Positions 52,576 through 61,823 are shown, counted from the first letter of the stretch. The stretch is DNA of 64,000 nt from Noviherbaspirillum aridicola (GCF_019656455.1 NZ_BPMK01000013.1:87967-151966); one strand, 5' to 3'. Made by a program: numbers and translations. The notes: generated from the letters alone by a model not told the origin.

Positions 52576-54663
52576 CTATTGGTGCGTACGGCTCTGGTTT
52601 GCGGTGTCGCGACCGCCGATTATCCCCGAATCCGGTGCCGCCGGCACTGCCGCATGGCCTTCGGCCGGCAGCGTGAAGCGGAAAACCGTGCCGCCGCCGG
52701 GATTGTCTTCGTGGATCAGGGTCCCGCCATGGAACTCGACCGCGGTGCGGCAGATTTTCAGGCCCATCCCCATGCCTTCGGCCTTGGTCGAGAAAAACGG
52801 CGAGAACAGGCGCTCGGCGACATCGGGCGGGATGCCGTGGCCGCGGTCGATGATCTCGATCACCACACCCGCACCGTCGGCGCTGGCGCGTGCGACCATG
52901 CGCAGCACCCGCCGTTCGGGCGCGACCTTCTGCATCGCCTCGATACCGTTGCGTGTCAGATTGAGCAGCACCTGTTCCAGCATCACGCGGTCGGCGAGCA
53001 CCTTCGGCAGGCCCTGCGCGATCTCGGTCTGGATCACCACGAAGAACTGGTTGGCCTGCAATTCCACCAGCGGCGCCACGCTGTCGAACAGCGCATTGAC
53101 GGTGACCGGTTCGCGCGTGGGCTCGCGCCGCTTGACGAAGGTATGCACGCTGCGGATGATCTGGCCGGCGCGCTGGGCCTGGCTGCTCGCCTTTTCGAGC
53201 GCCGCGCGCAGCAGGTCGAGCCGTCCGCCGTCCGCTCCCGACGACAGCATGTTGAGCGCGCCGGTGGCGTAGCTGGAGATGGCCGCCAGCGGCTGGTTCA
53301 GTTCATGCGCGAGCGTGGAGGCGATCTCGCCCATGGTCGCGAGGCGGGCGCTGGCCTCCAGTTTTTCCTGCTGCCGGCGGTTCAGGTCCTCCACCTGCTT
53401 GCGGTCGGAAATGTCGAGGATGGAGCCCATCCAGCCGGTCTGACGGCCGCTGTCGTCGACCAGCGGCGATTCGAAGATCAGCACCGGAAAGCGCTCGCCG
53501 CTGGAGCGCAGGAAGATGGTCTCGAACTGCGGCGTCACCGTCCCCGCCAGCACCTGCGTGAAGCGCTGCTGGTATTCGTCCATCGCCTCCGGCGCCCAGT
53601 AGGGCATCGGCGGCGACTTGCCCACCAGTTCCTCGGCCGGAATGCCGACCATCTGGCAGAAGGCGGGATTGACATAGGTGATGCGGCCGTTGAGATCGCG
53701 TGCCCGCAGGCCGGTCATCAGCGAGTTTTCCATCGCCGTGCGAAACGCCACCTGCTCGCGCAGCGCGCCCTCGGCGGCCAGGCGCCGGTTGATGTCGCGC
53801 CACAGCGCCCACAGGCTCCACAGCAGTCCGATCGACAGCACGATGACGGAACCGACCAGCAGGCTGGGCAGCAGCTTGGGCTGGCCCTTGACGCTGTCGG
53901 TGCGCAGCGTGAGGTTCGCGCCCGGCAGGTCGAGCGCGCGCCGATGGGTGTAGACGCCCCGGCCCGGACCGCCGGCGGCCCGTCTTTCGATCACGTTGTC
54001 GTCCTGGTCCACCACCGTGATCTCGTTGTCCTGCGCGAACCACCAGGGCACCATCTCGGCCAGGATGCTCGCCACCGAATAGCTGGCGATGAGCATGCCG
54101 ACGTAGCGGTCGCCGGAGAAGATCGGCACGTGATAATCGAGCATCATCGGCCCCGCCAGCCCCGGCGGCGGTGCCGGCTGGCTGTAGCGCGGCGCCCGCG
54201 TCTCGCGCGCGAGCTGCCACGTCGCGCGCGACTGGAATGAATAGTCGGCCACCGTCAGCGTGCCGTCGTCGGTGGAGAGCACCGCCTCGCCCTGGTCATC
54301 GAATTGCGCGATCCGCGTCAGTTCCCGGTTGTTGCGCGTCAGCGCGACCAGCCGGTCCCGCAGCCGCCGTTCGTTGAGGTAGCCGGACGCCACCTCGCTT
54401 GCCAGCAGGCGCAGGTTTTCCTCGTTGCGGCCGAGCTGAAAGCGGATGGTCTGCTCCACCCACAGCGTGTCGGCGATCAGCTGTTCCTGGCGCTCGTTGG
54501 ATTCCATGCGCTGCGTTTGCCAGGGCAGCCAGAGCAGGGTGGACAGGAACAGGAACACCAGCAGGATGGGCAGCAGCCAGCGCCAGGCCTGGCGGCGGCT
54601 CGGAACGGCGGCGCCCAGCCTGCGAAAGAGGCGATGCAGCGGCGTGAACGGCGTGAGATTCAT
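52576..54663 (-). CDS. dctS: DctS-like membrane sensor histidine kinase
   Basis: 695 aa: TM1 (WLLPILLVFLFLSTLLWLPW), a ~220-residue periplasmic Cache-type sensor (VLSTDDGTLTVADYSF, DYHVPIFSGDRYVGMLIASYS), TM2 (LLVGSVIVLSIGLLWSLWALW), a PAS domain (ARDLNGRITYVNPAFCQMVG...GWMGSILDISDRKQ), HisKA with phospho-histidine in STLAHELNQPLAAISSYATG, and a GHKL ATPase (NLTRNGIEAM, IEIIDRGHGIPPDVAERLFSPFFSTKAEGMGMGL). ATG 54663 is chosen for the short cytoplasmic N-terminus. It is divergent from a TRAP binding protein 145 bp away, as in the Rhodobacter dctSR/dctP locus. Confidence 0.87.
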   Translation of the reverse strand: MNLTPFTPLHRLFRRLGAAVPSRRQAWRWLLPILLVFLFLSTLLWLPWQTQRMESNERQEQLIADTLWVEQTIRFQLGRNEENLRLLASEVASGYLNERRLRDRLVALTRNNRELTRIAQFDDQGEAVLSTDDGTLTVADYSFQSRATWQLARETRAPRYSQPAPPPGLAGPMMLDYHVPIFSGDRYVGMLIASYSVASILAEMVPWWFAQDNEITVVDQDDNVIERRAAGGPGRGVYTHRRALDLPGANLTLRTDSVKGQPKLLPSLLVGSVIVLSIGLLWSLWALWRDINRRLAAEGALREQVAFRTAMENSLMTGLRARDLNGRITYVNPAFCQMVGIPAEELVGKSPPMPYWAPEAMDEYQQRFTQVLAGTVTPQFETIFLRSSGERFPVLIFESPLVDDSGRQTGWMGSILDISDRKQVEDLNRRQQEKLEASARLATMGEIASTLAHELNQPLAAISSYATGALNMLSSGADGGRLDLLRAALEKASSQAQRAGQIIRSVHTFVKRREPTREPVTVNALFDSVAPLVELQANQFFVVIQTEIAQGLPKVLADRVMLEQVLLNLTRNGIEAMQKVAPERRVLRMVARASADGAGVVIEIIDRGHGIPPDVAERLFSPFFSTKAEGMGMGLKICRTAVEFHGGTLIHEDNPGGGTVFRFTLPAEGHAAVPAAPDSGIIGGRDTANQSRTHQ

Positions 54664-54807
54664 CGTGCGAAGCGGCGGGGATTTCCCGGCCTTGTGGTTA
54701 TCCACACTTGCCGCTGTCCGGCGCGGTAGTGACAATTGCCCAACCCGATTCCTACCGGGCGCATTGCCGGCAGGCCTGCGTCGAACGCCCGGACGCCGAG
54801 ACAACGC

Positions 54808-55806
54808 ATGAGATCAAGAATACTGCTGTTCCTGCTGACGGCTGTTCTGACCGTCGCCAACGCGTCGGCCCAGGGGCCCATCGTCATCAAGTTCAGTCAC
54901 GTGGTGGCCGCCGATACGCCCAAGGGCAAGGCCGCGGTCCGCTTCAAGGAACTCGCCGAGAAGACGACCGGCGGACGGGTGCGGGTCGAAGTGTACCCGA
55001 ACAGCATGCTTTACAAGGATAAGGAAGAACTTGAGGCCCTGCAACTCGGCGCCGTGCAGATGCTGGCGCCCTCGCTTGCCAAGTTCGGCCCCTTCGGCAT
55101 CAAGGAATTCGAGCTGTTCGACCTGCCCTACATCTTCCCCAGCCGCGACGTGCTGTACCGGGTCACGCAGGGGCCGATCGGCCGCGAGCTCTTCCGCAAG
55201 CTCGAGTCCAAGGGCATCACCGGCCTGGCCTACTGGGACAACGGCTTCAAGGTCATGTCGGCCAACCGGCCGCTGCGCATGCCCGCCGACTTCCAGGGCC
55301 TGCGCATGCGGATCCAGTCGTCCAAGGTACTCGACGCGCAGATGCGCACGCTCGGCGCATTACCCCAGGCCATGGCCTTCTCCGAAGTCTATGACGCGCT
55401 CAGGAACGGCATCGTCGACGGTACCGAAAATCCCCCGTCCAACCTCTACACGCAGAAGATGTACGAGGTGCAGAAGCATGTGACCGTGTCGAACCACGGC
55501 TACCTCGGCTATGCGGTCATCGTCAACAAGAAGTTCTGGGACGGTCTGCCCGGGGATATCCGTTCCGCGCTCGAGGCGGCGATGCAGGAAGCGACCCGCT
55601 ACGCCAATACCATCGCCCAGCAGGAGAACGACGCCGCGCTGCAGGCGGTGCGCAGATCCGGCAAGACCGAGGTCCATGTACTGAATGACAAGGAAATGGC
55701 CGCCTGGCGCGAAGCCCTGCTGCCGGTGCAGCGTGACCTGGAGTCACGGATAGGCCGGGACCTGCTATCCTCCGTCAACAAGGAAATCGCGAACAGCCGG
55801 CGCTGA
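54808..55806 (+). CDS. dctP: TRAP transporter substrate-binding protein DctP
   Basis: Periplasmic C4-dicarboxylate-type binding protein, 332 aa, with signal peptide RILLFLLTAVLTVANASAQ. DctP motifs: IKFSHVVAADTPKGKAAVRFKELAE, VEVYPNSMLYKDKEELEALQLGAVQM, the substrate arginine region LRMRIQSSKVLDAQM, and FSEVYDALRNGIVDGTENPPSNLYTQKMYEVQKH. ATG 54808 was chosen for its signal peptide; an upstream in-frame start would add a non-exported extension. No dctQ or dctM membrane genes follow or precede it in this window, so its permease must be elsewhere or it acts in sensing. Confidence 0.93.
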   Translation: MRSRILLFLLTAVLTVANASAQGPIVIKFSHVVAADTPKGKAAVRFKELAEKTTGGRVRVEVYPNSMLYKDKEELEALQLGAVQMLAPSLAKFGPFGIKEFELFDLPYIFPSRDVLYRVTQGPIGRELFRKLESKGITGLAYWDNGFKVMSANRPLRMPADFQGLRMRIQSSKVLDAQMRTLGALPQAMAFSEVYDALRNGIVDGTENPPSNLYTQKMYEVQKHVTVSNHGYLGYAVIVNKKFWDGLPGDIRSALEAAMQEATRYANTIAQQENDAALQAVRRSGKTEVHVLNDKEMAAWREALLPVQRDLESRIGRDLLSSVNKEIANSRR

Positions 55807-56012
55807 AGCGTGCGGGTTTCCGGAATTTCGCCGGAAAATCGAGCGGAAATCCGCCGCTCTCCACCTGTCCTGTGCCTGGGTTGCGCCTGAAACGGCCGGC
55901 GCAAGCACGGCAGGATCTGGCCGCGAGAGGCTGGCCCGGGCTTTGCTAGCTGGCCTCGCTGCATACCGTATTCGCAAGTTTTGTCGTCCCATACTAACAG
56001 GAGAGAGACCAA

Positions 56013-56987
56013 ATGAAACTCACCCGCATCGCCGCATCCCTGATCGCGTCGCTGGTCGTGGCCGGCACCGCCGCTGCGCAAGCCTACCCGAACAAGCCGA
56101 TCCGCATCATCGTGCCCTTCGCCCCGGGCGGCACCACCGACATCGTGGCGCGCATCGTCGGCGACCGTCTCGGCAAGGAGCTCGGCCAGCCGGTGGTCAT
56201 CGAGAACCGCGGCGGCGGCGGCGGCAGCATCGGCGCGGCGGCGATCGCCAAGGCCGACCCGGACGGCTACACGCTCGGCGTGTCGACGATTTCCACGCAC
56301 GCGGTCAATCCCGCCTGCAATCCCAAGCTCGGCTACGACCCGATCGCCGACTTCGTGCCGGTGACCAACCTGGCGCGCACGCCCAACGTCCTGACCGTCA
56401 ATCCGAAATTCCCGGCGGAGGACTTCAAGGGCTTCCTCGAACATGTGAAGAAGAATCCGGGCAAGCTGAACTATGCCACCTCCGGTACCTGCAGCATTCA
56501 GCACATGGTCGGCGAGCAGTTCAAGGCATCCACCGGCACCTTCATCCTGCACATTCCGTATCGCGGCGCGGGCCCTGCGCTCAATGACCTGCTGGCCGGC
56601 CAGGTCGACATGATGTTCGACAACCTGCCGTCGTCGATGTCGCATATCCAGGCCGGCAAGCTGCGTCCGCTGGCCATCGCCTGGAACAAGCGCCTGGAGT
56701 CGCTGCCGAATGTGCCCACCTTTGCCGAGATCGGCCTCAAGCAGGTCAACGACCCCGCCTGGTACGGCCTGGTCGCGCCGGCCAAGACGCCTGACGAAGT
56801 GATCCGCAAGGTGAATGCCGCCGCGGTGAAAGTGCTGGCGATGCCCGAGGTGAGGGAGCGCCTGCGCACGAGCGGCGCCGAGGCCGTCGGCAATTCCCCG
56901 TCCGAGCATGCGGCCGAGATCAAGGTCGAGCTGGAAAAGATGCGCAACCTGGTCAAGAAGCAGGGCATCAAACTTGAAATGAACTGA
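56013..56987 (+). CDS. Bug/TctC-family tricarboxylate binding protein (lone copy)
   Basis: 324-aa periplasmic receptor with signal peptide (IAASLIASLVVAGTAAAQ), then AYPNKPIRIIVPFAPGGTTDIVARIV, the Bug signature with the ligand-binding loop. Also seen: VIENRGGGGGSIGAAAIAKADPDGYTL, HIPYRGAGPALNDLLAGQVDMMFDN and YGLVAPAKTPDEVI. GGAGAGAGACCAA precedes the ATG. A terminator follows and no tctB/tctA is attached, so it is either a partner for the permease encoded 3 kb downstream or an orphan. Ligand unknown. Confidence 0.93.
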   Translation: MKLTRIAASLIASLVVAGTAAAQAYPNKPIRIIVPFAPGGTTDIVARIVGDRLGKELGQPVVIENRGGGGGSIGAAAIAKADPDGYTLGVSTISTHAVNPACNPKLGYDPIADFVPVTNLARTPNVLTVNPKFPAEDFKGFLEHVKKNPGKLNYATSGTCSIQHMVGEQFKASTGTFILHIPYRGAGPALNDLLAGQVDMMFDNLPSSMSHIQAGKLRPLAIAWNKRLESLPNVPTFAEIGLKQVNDPAWYGLVAPAKTPDEVIRKVNAAAVKVLAMPEVRERLRTSGAEAVGNSPSEHAAEIKVELEKMRNLVKKQGIKLEMN

Positions 56988-57017
56988 TCGCACGCCTGCG
57001 GTTGGCCAGCGAGTCCT

Positions 57018-57060
57018 GGGGCCGCCATCGCCGCAAGGAGATGGCGGCCCTTGTGCTTTT
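57018..57060 (+). terminator. Terminator after lone tctC
   Basis: GGGCCGCCAT...ATGGCGGCCC 10-bp stem followed by TTGTGCTTTT. Confidence 0.8.
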
Positions 57061-57120
57061 CACTTCGGTTTTAACGAGGTATTCTGTTTTTTCTGCGTTT
57101 TTTCCGCAGGGACGGTTCGG

Positions 57121-57148
57121 TTCCAGCGATGTGGCAATTCTGTATACT
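57121..57148 (+). promoter_or_regulatory. Promoter candidate for terC
   Basis: A TATACT -10 box (57143-57148) with a weak TTCCAG -35 (57121-57126, spacing 16), 75 bases before the terC start. No yybP-ykoY manganese riboswitch is recognisable in the leader. Confidence 0.4.
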
Positions 57149-57222
57149 CGCCACGCGTAGTTTTACCCCGCACAAATCGCGGATGCTCTTCACCTCAACC
57201 AATTCACGCTCCAAGGGTAATC

Positions 57223-57957
57223 ATGGAATTCAGCTCTCCGCAGTTCTGGGTGGCGCTCCTGCAGATCGTCGCCATCGATATCGTCCTCGGCGGCGATAAC
57301 GCGGTCGTGATCGGCCTGGCCTGCCGCCGTCTGCCCGATCATCAGCGCCGCCTCGGCATTTTCTGGGGCATGGTCGGCGCCATCGGCCTGCGCGTCGTAC
57401 TCATCATGTTCGCGGTCACGCTGCTGGCCGTTCCCTACCTGAAGCTCATCGGCGCCGTGCTGCTGCTCTGGATCGGCATCAAGCTGCTGCTGCCCGAAGA
57501 GGAAGACGGACACAACATCGAAGCCGGCGCGACGCTGTTCGCGGCCATCAAGACCATCATCGTCGCGGATGCCGTGATGAGCCTGGACAATGTCATCGCG
57601 ATCGCCGGCGCGGCGGGCGACAGCAAGTTCCTGGTGGTGTTCGGCCTGCTGCTCAGCATCCCGATCATCATGCTCGGCAGCCAGCTCGTCATCAGGCTGA
57701 TGGACCGTTTCCCGGTCGTGGTCGTCCTCGGCGGCGCACTGCTCGGCTGGATCGCGGGCGGCATGGCGGTCACGGACGTCGCGGTCAAGGACTGGTTCGA
57801 CGCGAACGTGCCCTATGCGCTCTGGATCGCGCACGCACTTGGCGCGATACTGGTGATCATCGTCGGCAAGATGATCGCTTCGCGCACCGAAAAACGCATC
57901 GAGCCGCTGGAAGACCTGGCGCACGAAAAGCAGTCGGGCGACGGCTCCGGCCGTTGA
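57223..57957 (+). CDS. TerC-family membrane protein (YjbE type)
   Basis: 244-aa integral membrane protein of about seven helices. The paired acidic family motifs IDIVLGGDNAVVIGLACR near residue 20 and VADAVMSLDNVIAIAGAAG near 120 carry the conserved DN pairs. Members export Mn2+ or load it onto extracytoplasmic proteins (Alx, MeeF/MeeY), or are linked with tellurite resistance. The C-terminus is short and acidic/basic. It is followed after 40 bases by a universal stress protein gene, which may be co-transcribed. Confidence 0.92.
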   Translation: MEFSSPQFWVALLQIVAIDIVLGGDNAVVIGLACRRLPDHQRRLGIFWGMVGAIGLRVVLIMFAVTLLAVPYLKLIGAVLLLWIGIKLLLPEEEDGHNIEAGATLFAAIKTIIVADAVMSLDNVIAIAGAAGDSKFLVVFGLLLSIPIIMLGSQLVIRLMDRFPVVVVLGGALLGWIAGGMAVTDVAVKDWFDANVPYALWIAHALGAILVIIVGKMIASRTEKRIEPLEDLAHEKQSGDGSGR

Positions 57958-57997
57958 TTCCGGTCTCACTACCTCAACTTTCCACTGGAGAGAACAC

Positions 57998-58423
57998 ATG
58001 CAGAAGATCCTGTTGGCAGTCGATGGCTCGGAAACCTCGTTGCGCGCGGTCGCCCATGTCGCCAAGCGCGCTGCCGCGGCGAAGGAGGATTACCAGATCC
58101 TGCTCGTCAATGTGCAGTACCCGTTGCACGGCAGCGTCAGCACCTTCATCGATGGCGGCCAGATCAAGCAGTATCACCACGAGGAAGGCATGAAAACGCT
58201 TGCCGCGGCCCAGGAAAACCTGACCGCGGCCGGCGTGCCTTACACCCACCATCTGTTCGTCGGCGAGCCGGCCGAAGTGGTCACCCGCTTTGCCCGGGAG
58301 CAGGGCTGCGACGAGATCGTGATCGGCACCCGCGGGCTGTCCGGGATCGGCAGCCTGCTGATGGGTTCGGTCGCGACCAAGGTGATTCACCTGGCCGACA
58401 TGCCGGTATTGCTGGTGAAGTAA
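57998..58423 (+). CDS. Universal stress protein (UspA family)
   Basis: 141 aa, single Usp domain: QKILLAVDGSETSLRAVAHVAKRA at the N-terminus and the ATP-binding G-2x-G-9x-G-S motif in GTRGLSGIGSLLMGSVATKVI, so an ATP-binding type is expected. The C-terminus VLLVK closes the beta-sheet. GGAGAGAACAC precedes the ATG. It lies directly downstream of terC on the same strand. Physiological role is not predictable. Confidence 0.94.
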   Translation: MQKILLAVDGSETSLRAVAHVAKRAAAAKEDYQILLVNVQYPLHGSVSTFIDGGQIKQYHHEEGMKTLAAAQENLTAAGVPYTHHLFVGEPAEVVTRFAREQGCDEIVIGTRGLSGIGSLLMGSVATKVIHLADMPVLLVK

Positions 58424-58599
58424 AAATGCGCCGTGGTTACCCGCGAGTGTTGCGGGTTTCCACAGTTGTTCGAGTGGCAGGCCTCCGTAATAATCGCTAG
58501 GCGAAGGCGGAACAAAGAAGCTGCCGGTTCGAGGCGGAGCAGGCAGCACGGTTTTCTTTCCGCACGTTCTCGCTTACCTAATACTAGAGAGGAGCACAC

Positions 58600-59574
58600 A
58601 TGCCTATCAAATCCCTGCGCCTGCTTGCGGGTATCGCGCTGGTGGCCAGCACGGCCGCATACGCCCAGAACTATCCCACCAAGACCGTCACCGTGATCGT
58701 GCCGTTCGCGGCCGGCGGCCCGACCGATACGGTTGCCCGCCTGGTCGCGCAGTCGATGAGCAAGACGCTCAACCAGCAGGTCATCGTCGAAAACGTCGGC
58801 GGCGCAGGCGGCACGATCGGCGCGGCACGCGTGGCAAAGGCCGATCCCGACGGCTACACCCTGTTCCTGCATCACATCGGTCAGTCGACGGCACCGGCGC
58901 TGTACCGCAAGCTGAGCTACAACGCCATCGACAGCTTCGAGCCGATCGGCCTGATCACCGATGTTCCGATGACCTTCGTCGCGCGCAAGGACTTCCCGGC
59001 CAAGGACTTCAAGGAACTCGTCTCCTACGTCAAGGCGAACAAATCCAAGGTCACCTATGCCAACGCCGGCGTGGGATCCGCTTCGCATCTGTGCGGCATG
59101 CTGTTCATGAGCGCGATCGACGCCGATCTCACCACCGTGCCGTACAAGGGCACCGGCCCGGCCATGAACGATCTGCTGGGCGGCCAGGTGGACTTCATGT
59201 GCGACCAGACCACCAACACCACCAGCCAGATCAAGAGCGGCAAGATCAAGGCCTATGCGGTGACCACGAAGAGCCGCGTCGCCTCGCTGCCCGAGATCCC
59301 GACCACGGCTGAAGCCGGCCTCGGCAGCTTCGAAGTCGCGGTATGGCATGGCCTGTACGCGCCGAAGGGCACGCCCAAGCCCATCGTCGACAGCCTGTCG
59401 AAGGCGCTGCAAGTGGCGCTCAAGGACAGCAACGTCAAGCAGCGCTTCGCCGAACTCGGCACCGAGCCGGTGGCGGAAAACCGCGCGACGCCTGACGCGC
59501 ACCGCGCCTTCCTCAAGTCCGAGATCGACAAGTGGAGCCCGATCATCAAGAAGGCGGGCGTCTACGCGGACTGA
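58600..59574 (+). CDS. tctC: Bug/TctC-family tricarboxylate binding protein
   Basis: 324-aa periplasmic receptor of the tripartite tricarboxylate transporter. Signal peptide (LLAGIALVASTAAYAQ), NYPTKTVTVIVPFAAGGPTDTVARLV, VENVGGAGGTIGAARVAKADPDGYTLFLHHIG, VPYKGTGPAMNDLLGGQVDFMCDQ and VWHGLYAPKGTPKPIV. The pattern of PF(A)AGGPTDTVAR is typical of Bug proteins. GAGAGGAGCACAC precedes the ATG. It is followed by tctB and tctA, with a hairpin between it and tctB that could reduce downstream expression relative to the receptor. Confidence 0.95.
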   Translation: MPIKSLRLLAGIALVASTAAYAQNYPTKTVTVIVPFAAGGPTDTVARLVAQSMSKTLNQQVIVENVGGAGGTIGAARVAKADPDGYTLFLHHIGQSTAPALYRKLSYNAIDSFEPIGLITDVPMTFVARKDFPAKDFKELVSYVKANKSKVTYANAGVGSASHLCGMLFMSAIDADLTTVPYKGTGPAMNDLLGGQVDFMCDQTTNTTSQIKSGKIKAYAVTTKSRVASLPEIPTTAEAGLGSFEVAVWHGLYAPKGTPKPIVDSLSKALQVALKDSNVKQRFAELGTEPVAENRATPDAHRAFLKSEIDKWSPIIKKAGVYAD

Positions 59575-59608
59575 TCCCCGCGTGACGCGATAAGCGTTTC
59601 AAAAGAGC

Positions 59609-59637
59609 GGCGGGGCAGTAAGCCCCGCCTCTTTTTG
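59609..59637 (+). terminator. Terminator/attenuator between tctC and tctB
   Basis: GGCGGGGC-AGTAA-GCCCCGCC stem followed by TCTTTTT. Partial read-through would give high receptor and lower permease levels. Confidence 0.85.
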
Positions 59638-59720
59638 TGTGTGGTATGAACACGGTCGCGATGCCGGCGCCGCACAGAAGATTTTCCAATCAGCGATTGC
59701 ATATTCAGGAGGAGAGCACT

Positions 59721-60182
59721 GTGGCATCGTTAATCCGCAACCCCAAGGACTTCTGGTCCGGGGTGATCTTCATTGTCTTCGGGCTGGCGGCCATCTTCAT
59801 CGGCCGCGACTACTCGATGGGCTCGGCGGGCCGCATGGGTCCGGCCTATTTCCCCACGGTCCTCGGCGGCATACTGGCTGTCATCGGCGCGGTCGCCGTG
59901 CTGCGCTCGCTCGTGACCCGCGCCGAGGGCACCGGGAAGTTCGCCATCAAGGAGACGATTCTTGTCCTGGTCGGCACGCTGCTGTTCGGCTTCCTGGTCC
60001 GCCAGGCGGGCGTGGTGGTCGCCGTCATCGTTCTGATCATGCTCGGCGGCATGGCGAATCCGAAATTCCGTACCGGTCCCTATCTGTTGCTCGCAATCGG
60101 TGTCGCCATCTTCTGCGTGCTGCTGTTCGTCAAGGCACTCGGCTTGCCGATGCCCATCATCGGCCCCTGGCTCGAGTTTTAA
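59721..60182 (+). CDS. tctB: Tripartite tricarboxylate transporter small membrane subunit TctB
   Basis: 153 aa with four predicted helices: DFWSGVIFIVFGLAAIFIG, the TctB motif YSMGSAGRMGPAYFPTVLGGILAVIGAVAVL, ILVLVGTLLFGFLVRQAGVVVAVIVLIMLGG and the C-terminal FCVLLFVKALGLPMPIIG. The start is GTG 59721, eight bases after a near-perfect AGGAGG; an upstream ATG in frame lacks a ribosome site. tctA begins 13 bases after the stop. Confidence 0.94.
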   Translation: MASLIRNPKDFWSGVIFIVFGLAAIFIGRDYSMGSAGRMGPAYFPTVLGGILAVIGAVAVLRSLVTRAEGTGKFAIKETILVLVGTLLFGFLVRQAGVVVAVIVLIMLGGMANPKFRTGPYLLLAIGVAIFCVLLFVKALGLPMPIIGPWLEF

Positions 60183-60195
60183 GGAGTAGCCCAGC

Positions 60196-61695
60196 ATGGA
60201 ACTCTTCAGCAACCTGGCGCTCGGCTTCGAAACCGCGCTCACCCTGAGCAATTTGTTGTACTGCCTGATCGGCGTATTCTTCGGCACCGCCGTGGGCGTG
60301 CTCCCGGGTCTCGGGCCGACGGCCACCATCGCGATGCTGCTGCCGATCACCTTCTCGCTGCCGCCGGTATCGTCGCTCATCATGCTTGCCGGTATCTACT
60401 ACGGCGCCCAGTACGGCGGCTCCACCACGGCGATCCTGGTCAACCTGCCCGGTGAAGCCTCGTCCGTGATCACCGCCCTCGACGGCTACCAGATGGCCAA
60501 GAAAGGGCAGGCCGGCAAGGCGCTGGCAACCGCCGGCATCGGTTCCTTCTTCGCCGGCTGCGTGGCCACGCTGCTGCTGGCGATGTTCGCGCCGCCGCTG
60601 GCCGAACTGGCGCTCAACTTCGGTCCGGCGGAATACTTCTCGCTGATGGTGCTCGGCCTGGTCGCGTCGGTGGTGCTGGCGCACGGCTCGCTGCTGCGCG
60701 CGATCGGCATGATCATTCTCGGCCTGCTGCTCGGCCTGATCGGCACCGACGTCAACTCCGGCACGCCGCGCTACACCTTCGACCTGCCCCAGCTTGCCGA
60801 CGGCATCAACTTCGTCGTCGTCGCGATGGGCATGTTCGGCCTCGGCGAGATCATCCGCAATCTCGAGCATGACGAGACCCGCACCGTGATGGTCAAGAAG
60901 GTGGAGGGCCTGATGCCGACCAAGGACGACCTCAAGCGCATCGTCGCGCCCATCCTGCGCGGCACCGCGCTCGGTTCGGCGCTCGGCATTCTGCCGGGCG
61001 GCGGCGCGATGCTGTCGTCGTTCGCGGCGTACTCGATCGAGAAGAAGGTCAGCAAGAACTCGGCCGAGTTCGGCAAGGGTGCCATCGAAGGCGTGGCGGC
61101 ACCGGAGTCGGCGAACAACGCCGGCGCGCAGACCTCGTTCATCCCGATGCTGACGCTGGGCATTCCGTCGAACCCGGTGATGGCGCTGATGATCGGTGCG
61201 ATGATCATCCAGGGCATCCAGCCGGGACCGGCCGTGATGACGGAACAGCCGGCGCTGTTCTGGGGCATCATCGCCTCGATGTGGATCGGCAACTTCTTCC
61301 TGATCGTGCTGAACCTGCCGATGATCGGCCTGTGGGTGCGCATGATCATGGTGCCTTACCACTTCCTCTATCCCTGCATTTTGGTGTTCTGCGCAGTCGG
61401 CGTGTTCAGCCTGAACAACAGCGAATTTGATGTCTACCTGATGGCGCTGTTCGGCCTGTTCGGCTACATCTGCGCCAAGCTGGAGATGGAAGCGGCGCCG
61501 ATGCTGCTCGGCTTCATCATCGGCCCGATGATGGAAGAGTATCTGCGCCGTGCGCTGCTGCTGTCGCGCAGCGATCCGATGGTCTTCCTGCAGCGTCCGA
61601 TCTCGGCCACCATGCTGATCCTCGCAGCGCTGGCCATGGCGGTGGTGCTGCTGCCGTCCCTGCGCAAGAAGCGCGAGGAAGCCTTCGAGGAGTAA
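60196..61695 (+). CDS. tctA: Tripartite tricarboxylate transporter large membrane subunit TctA
   Basis: 499-aa permease with about twelve helices. TctA signatures: GVLPGLGPTATIAMLLPITF, YYGAQYGGSTTAILVNLPGE, DGYQMAKKGQAGKALATAGIG, LGLIGTDVNSGTPRYTF, and the second-half repeat LGILPGGGAMLSSFAAYSIE with GVAAPESANNAGAQTSFIPML. The membrane core couples sodium or proton flux to tri/dicarboxylate uptake; the ligand is set by the TctC receptor. AAGGAG precedes the ATG. Confidence 0.96.
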   Translation: MELFSNLALGFETALTLSNLLYCLIGVFFGTAVGVLPGLGPTATIAMLLPITFSLPPVSSLIMLAGIYYGAQYGGSTTAILVNLPGEASSVITALDGYQMAKKGQAGKALATAGIGSFFAGCVATLLLAMFAPPLAELALNFGPAEYFSLMVLGLVASVVLAHGSLLRAIGMIILGLLLGLIGTDVNSGTPRYTFDLPQLADGINFVVVAMGMFGLGEIIRNLEHDETRTVMVKKVEGLMPTKDDLKRIVAPILRGTALGSALGILPGGGAMLSSFAAYSIEKKVSKNSAEFGKGAIEGVAAPESANNAGAQTSFIPMLTLGIPSNPVMALMIGAMIIQGIQPGPAVMTEQPALFWGIIASMWIGNFFLIVLNLPMIGLWVRMIMVPYHFLYPCILVFCAVGVFSLNNSEFDVYLMALFGLFGYICAKLEMEAAPMLLGFIIGPMMEEYLRRALLLSRSDPMVFLQRPISATMLILAALAMAVVLLPSLRKKREEAFEE

Positions 61696-61725
61696 GCGCA
61701 ACGCCGGCGCAAGCCGGCCCGCCCT

Positions 61726-61768
61726 GACAATCGGCGTGACCGTGCGAACGGCGCGCCGATTGTCTTTT
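61726..61768 (+). terminator. Terminator after tctA
   Basis: GACAATCGGCG (61726-61736) pairs with CGCCGATTGTC (61754-61764), 11 bp, followed by TTTT. Confidence 0.85.
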
Positions 61769-61823
61769 CTGCATGGCATGCATGCGCGTGGGCGCCGCGG
61801 CGATTTTGAATTATGCTATCCGG

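Noticed and set aside
57149..57222. yybP-ykoY manganese riboswitch before terC
   Set aside because: terC genes often have one, but none of the conserved riboswitch sequence blocks is recognisable in the leader.
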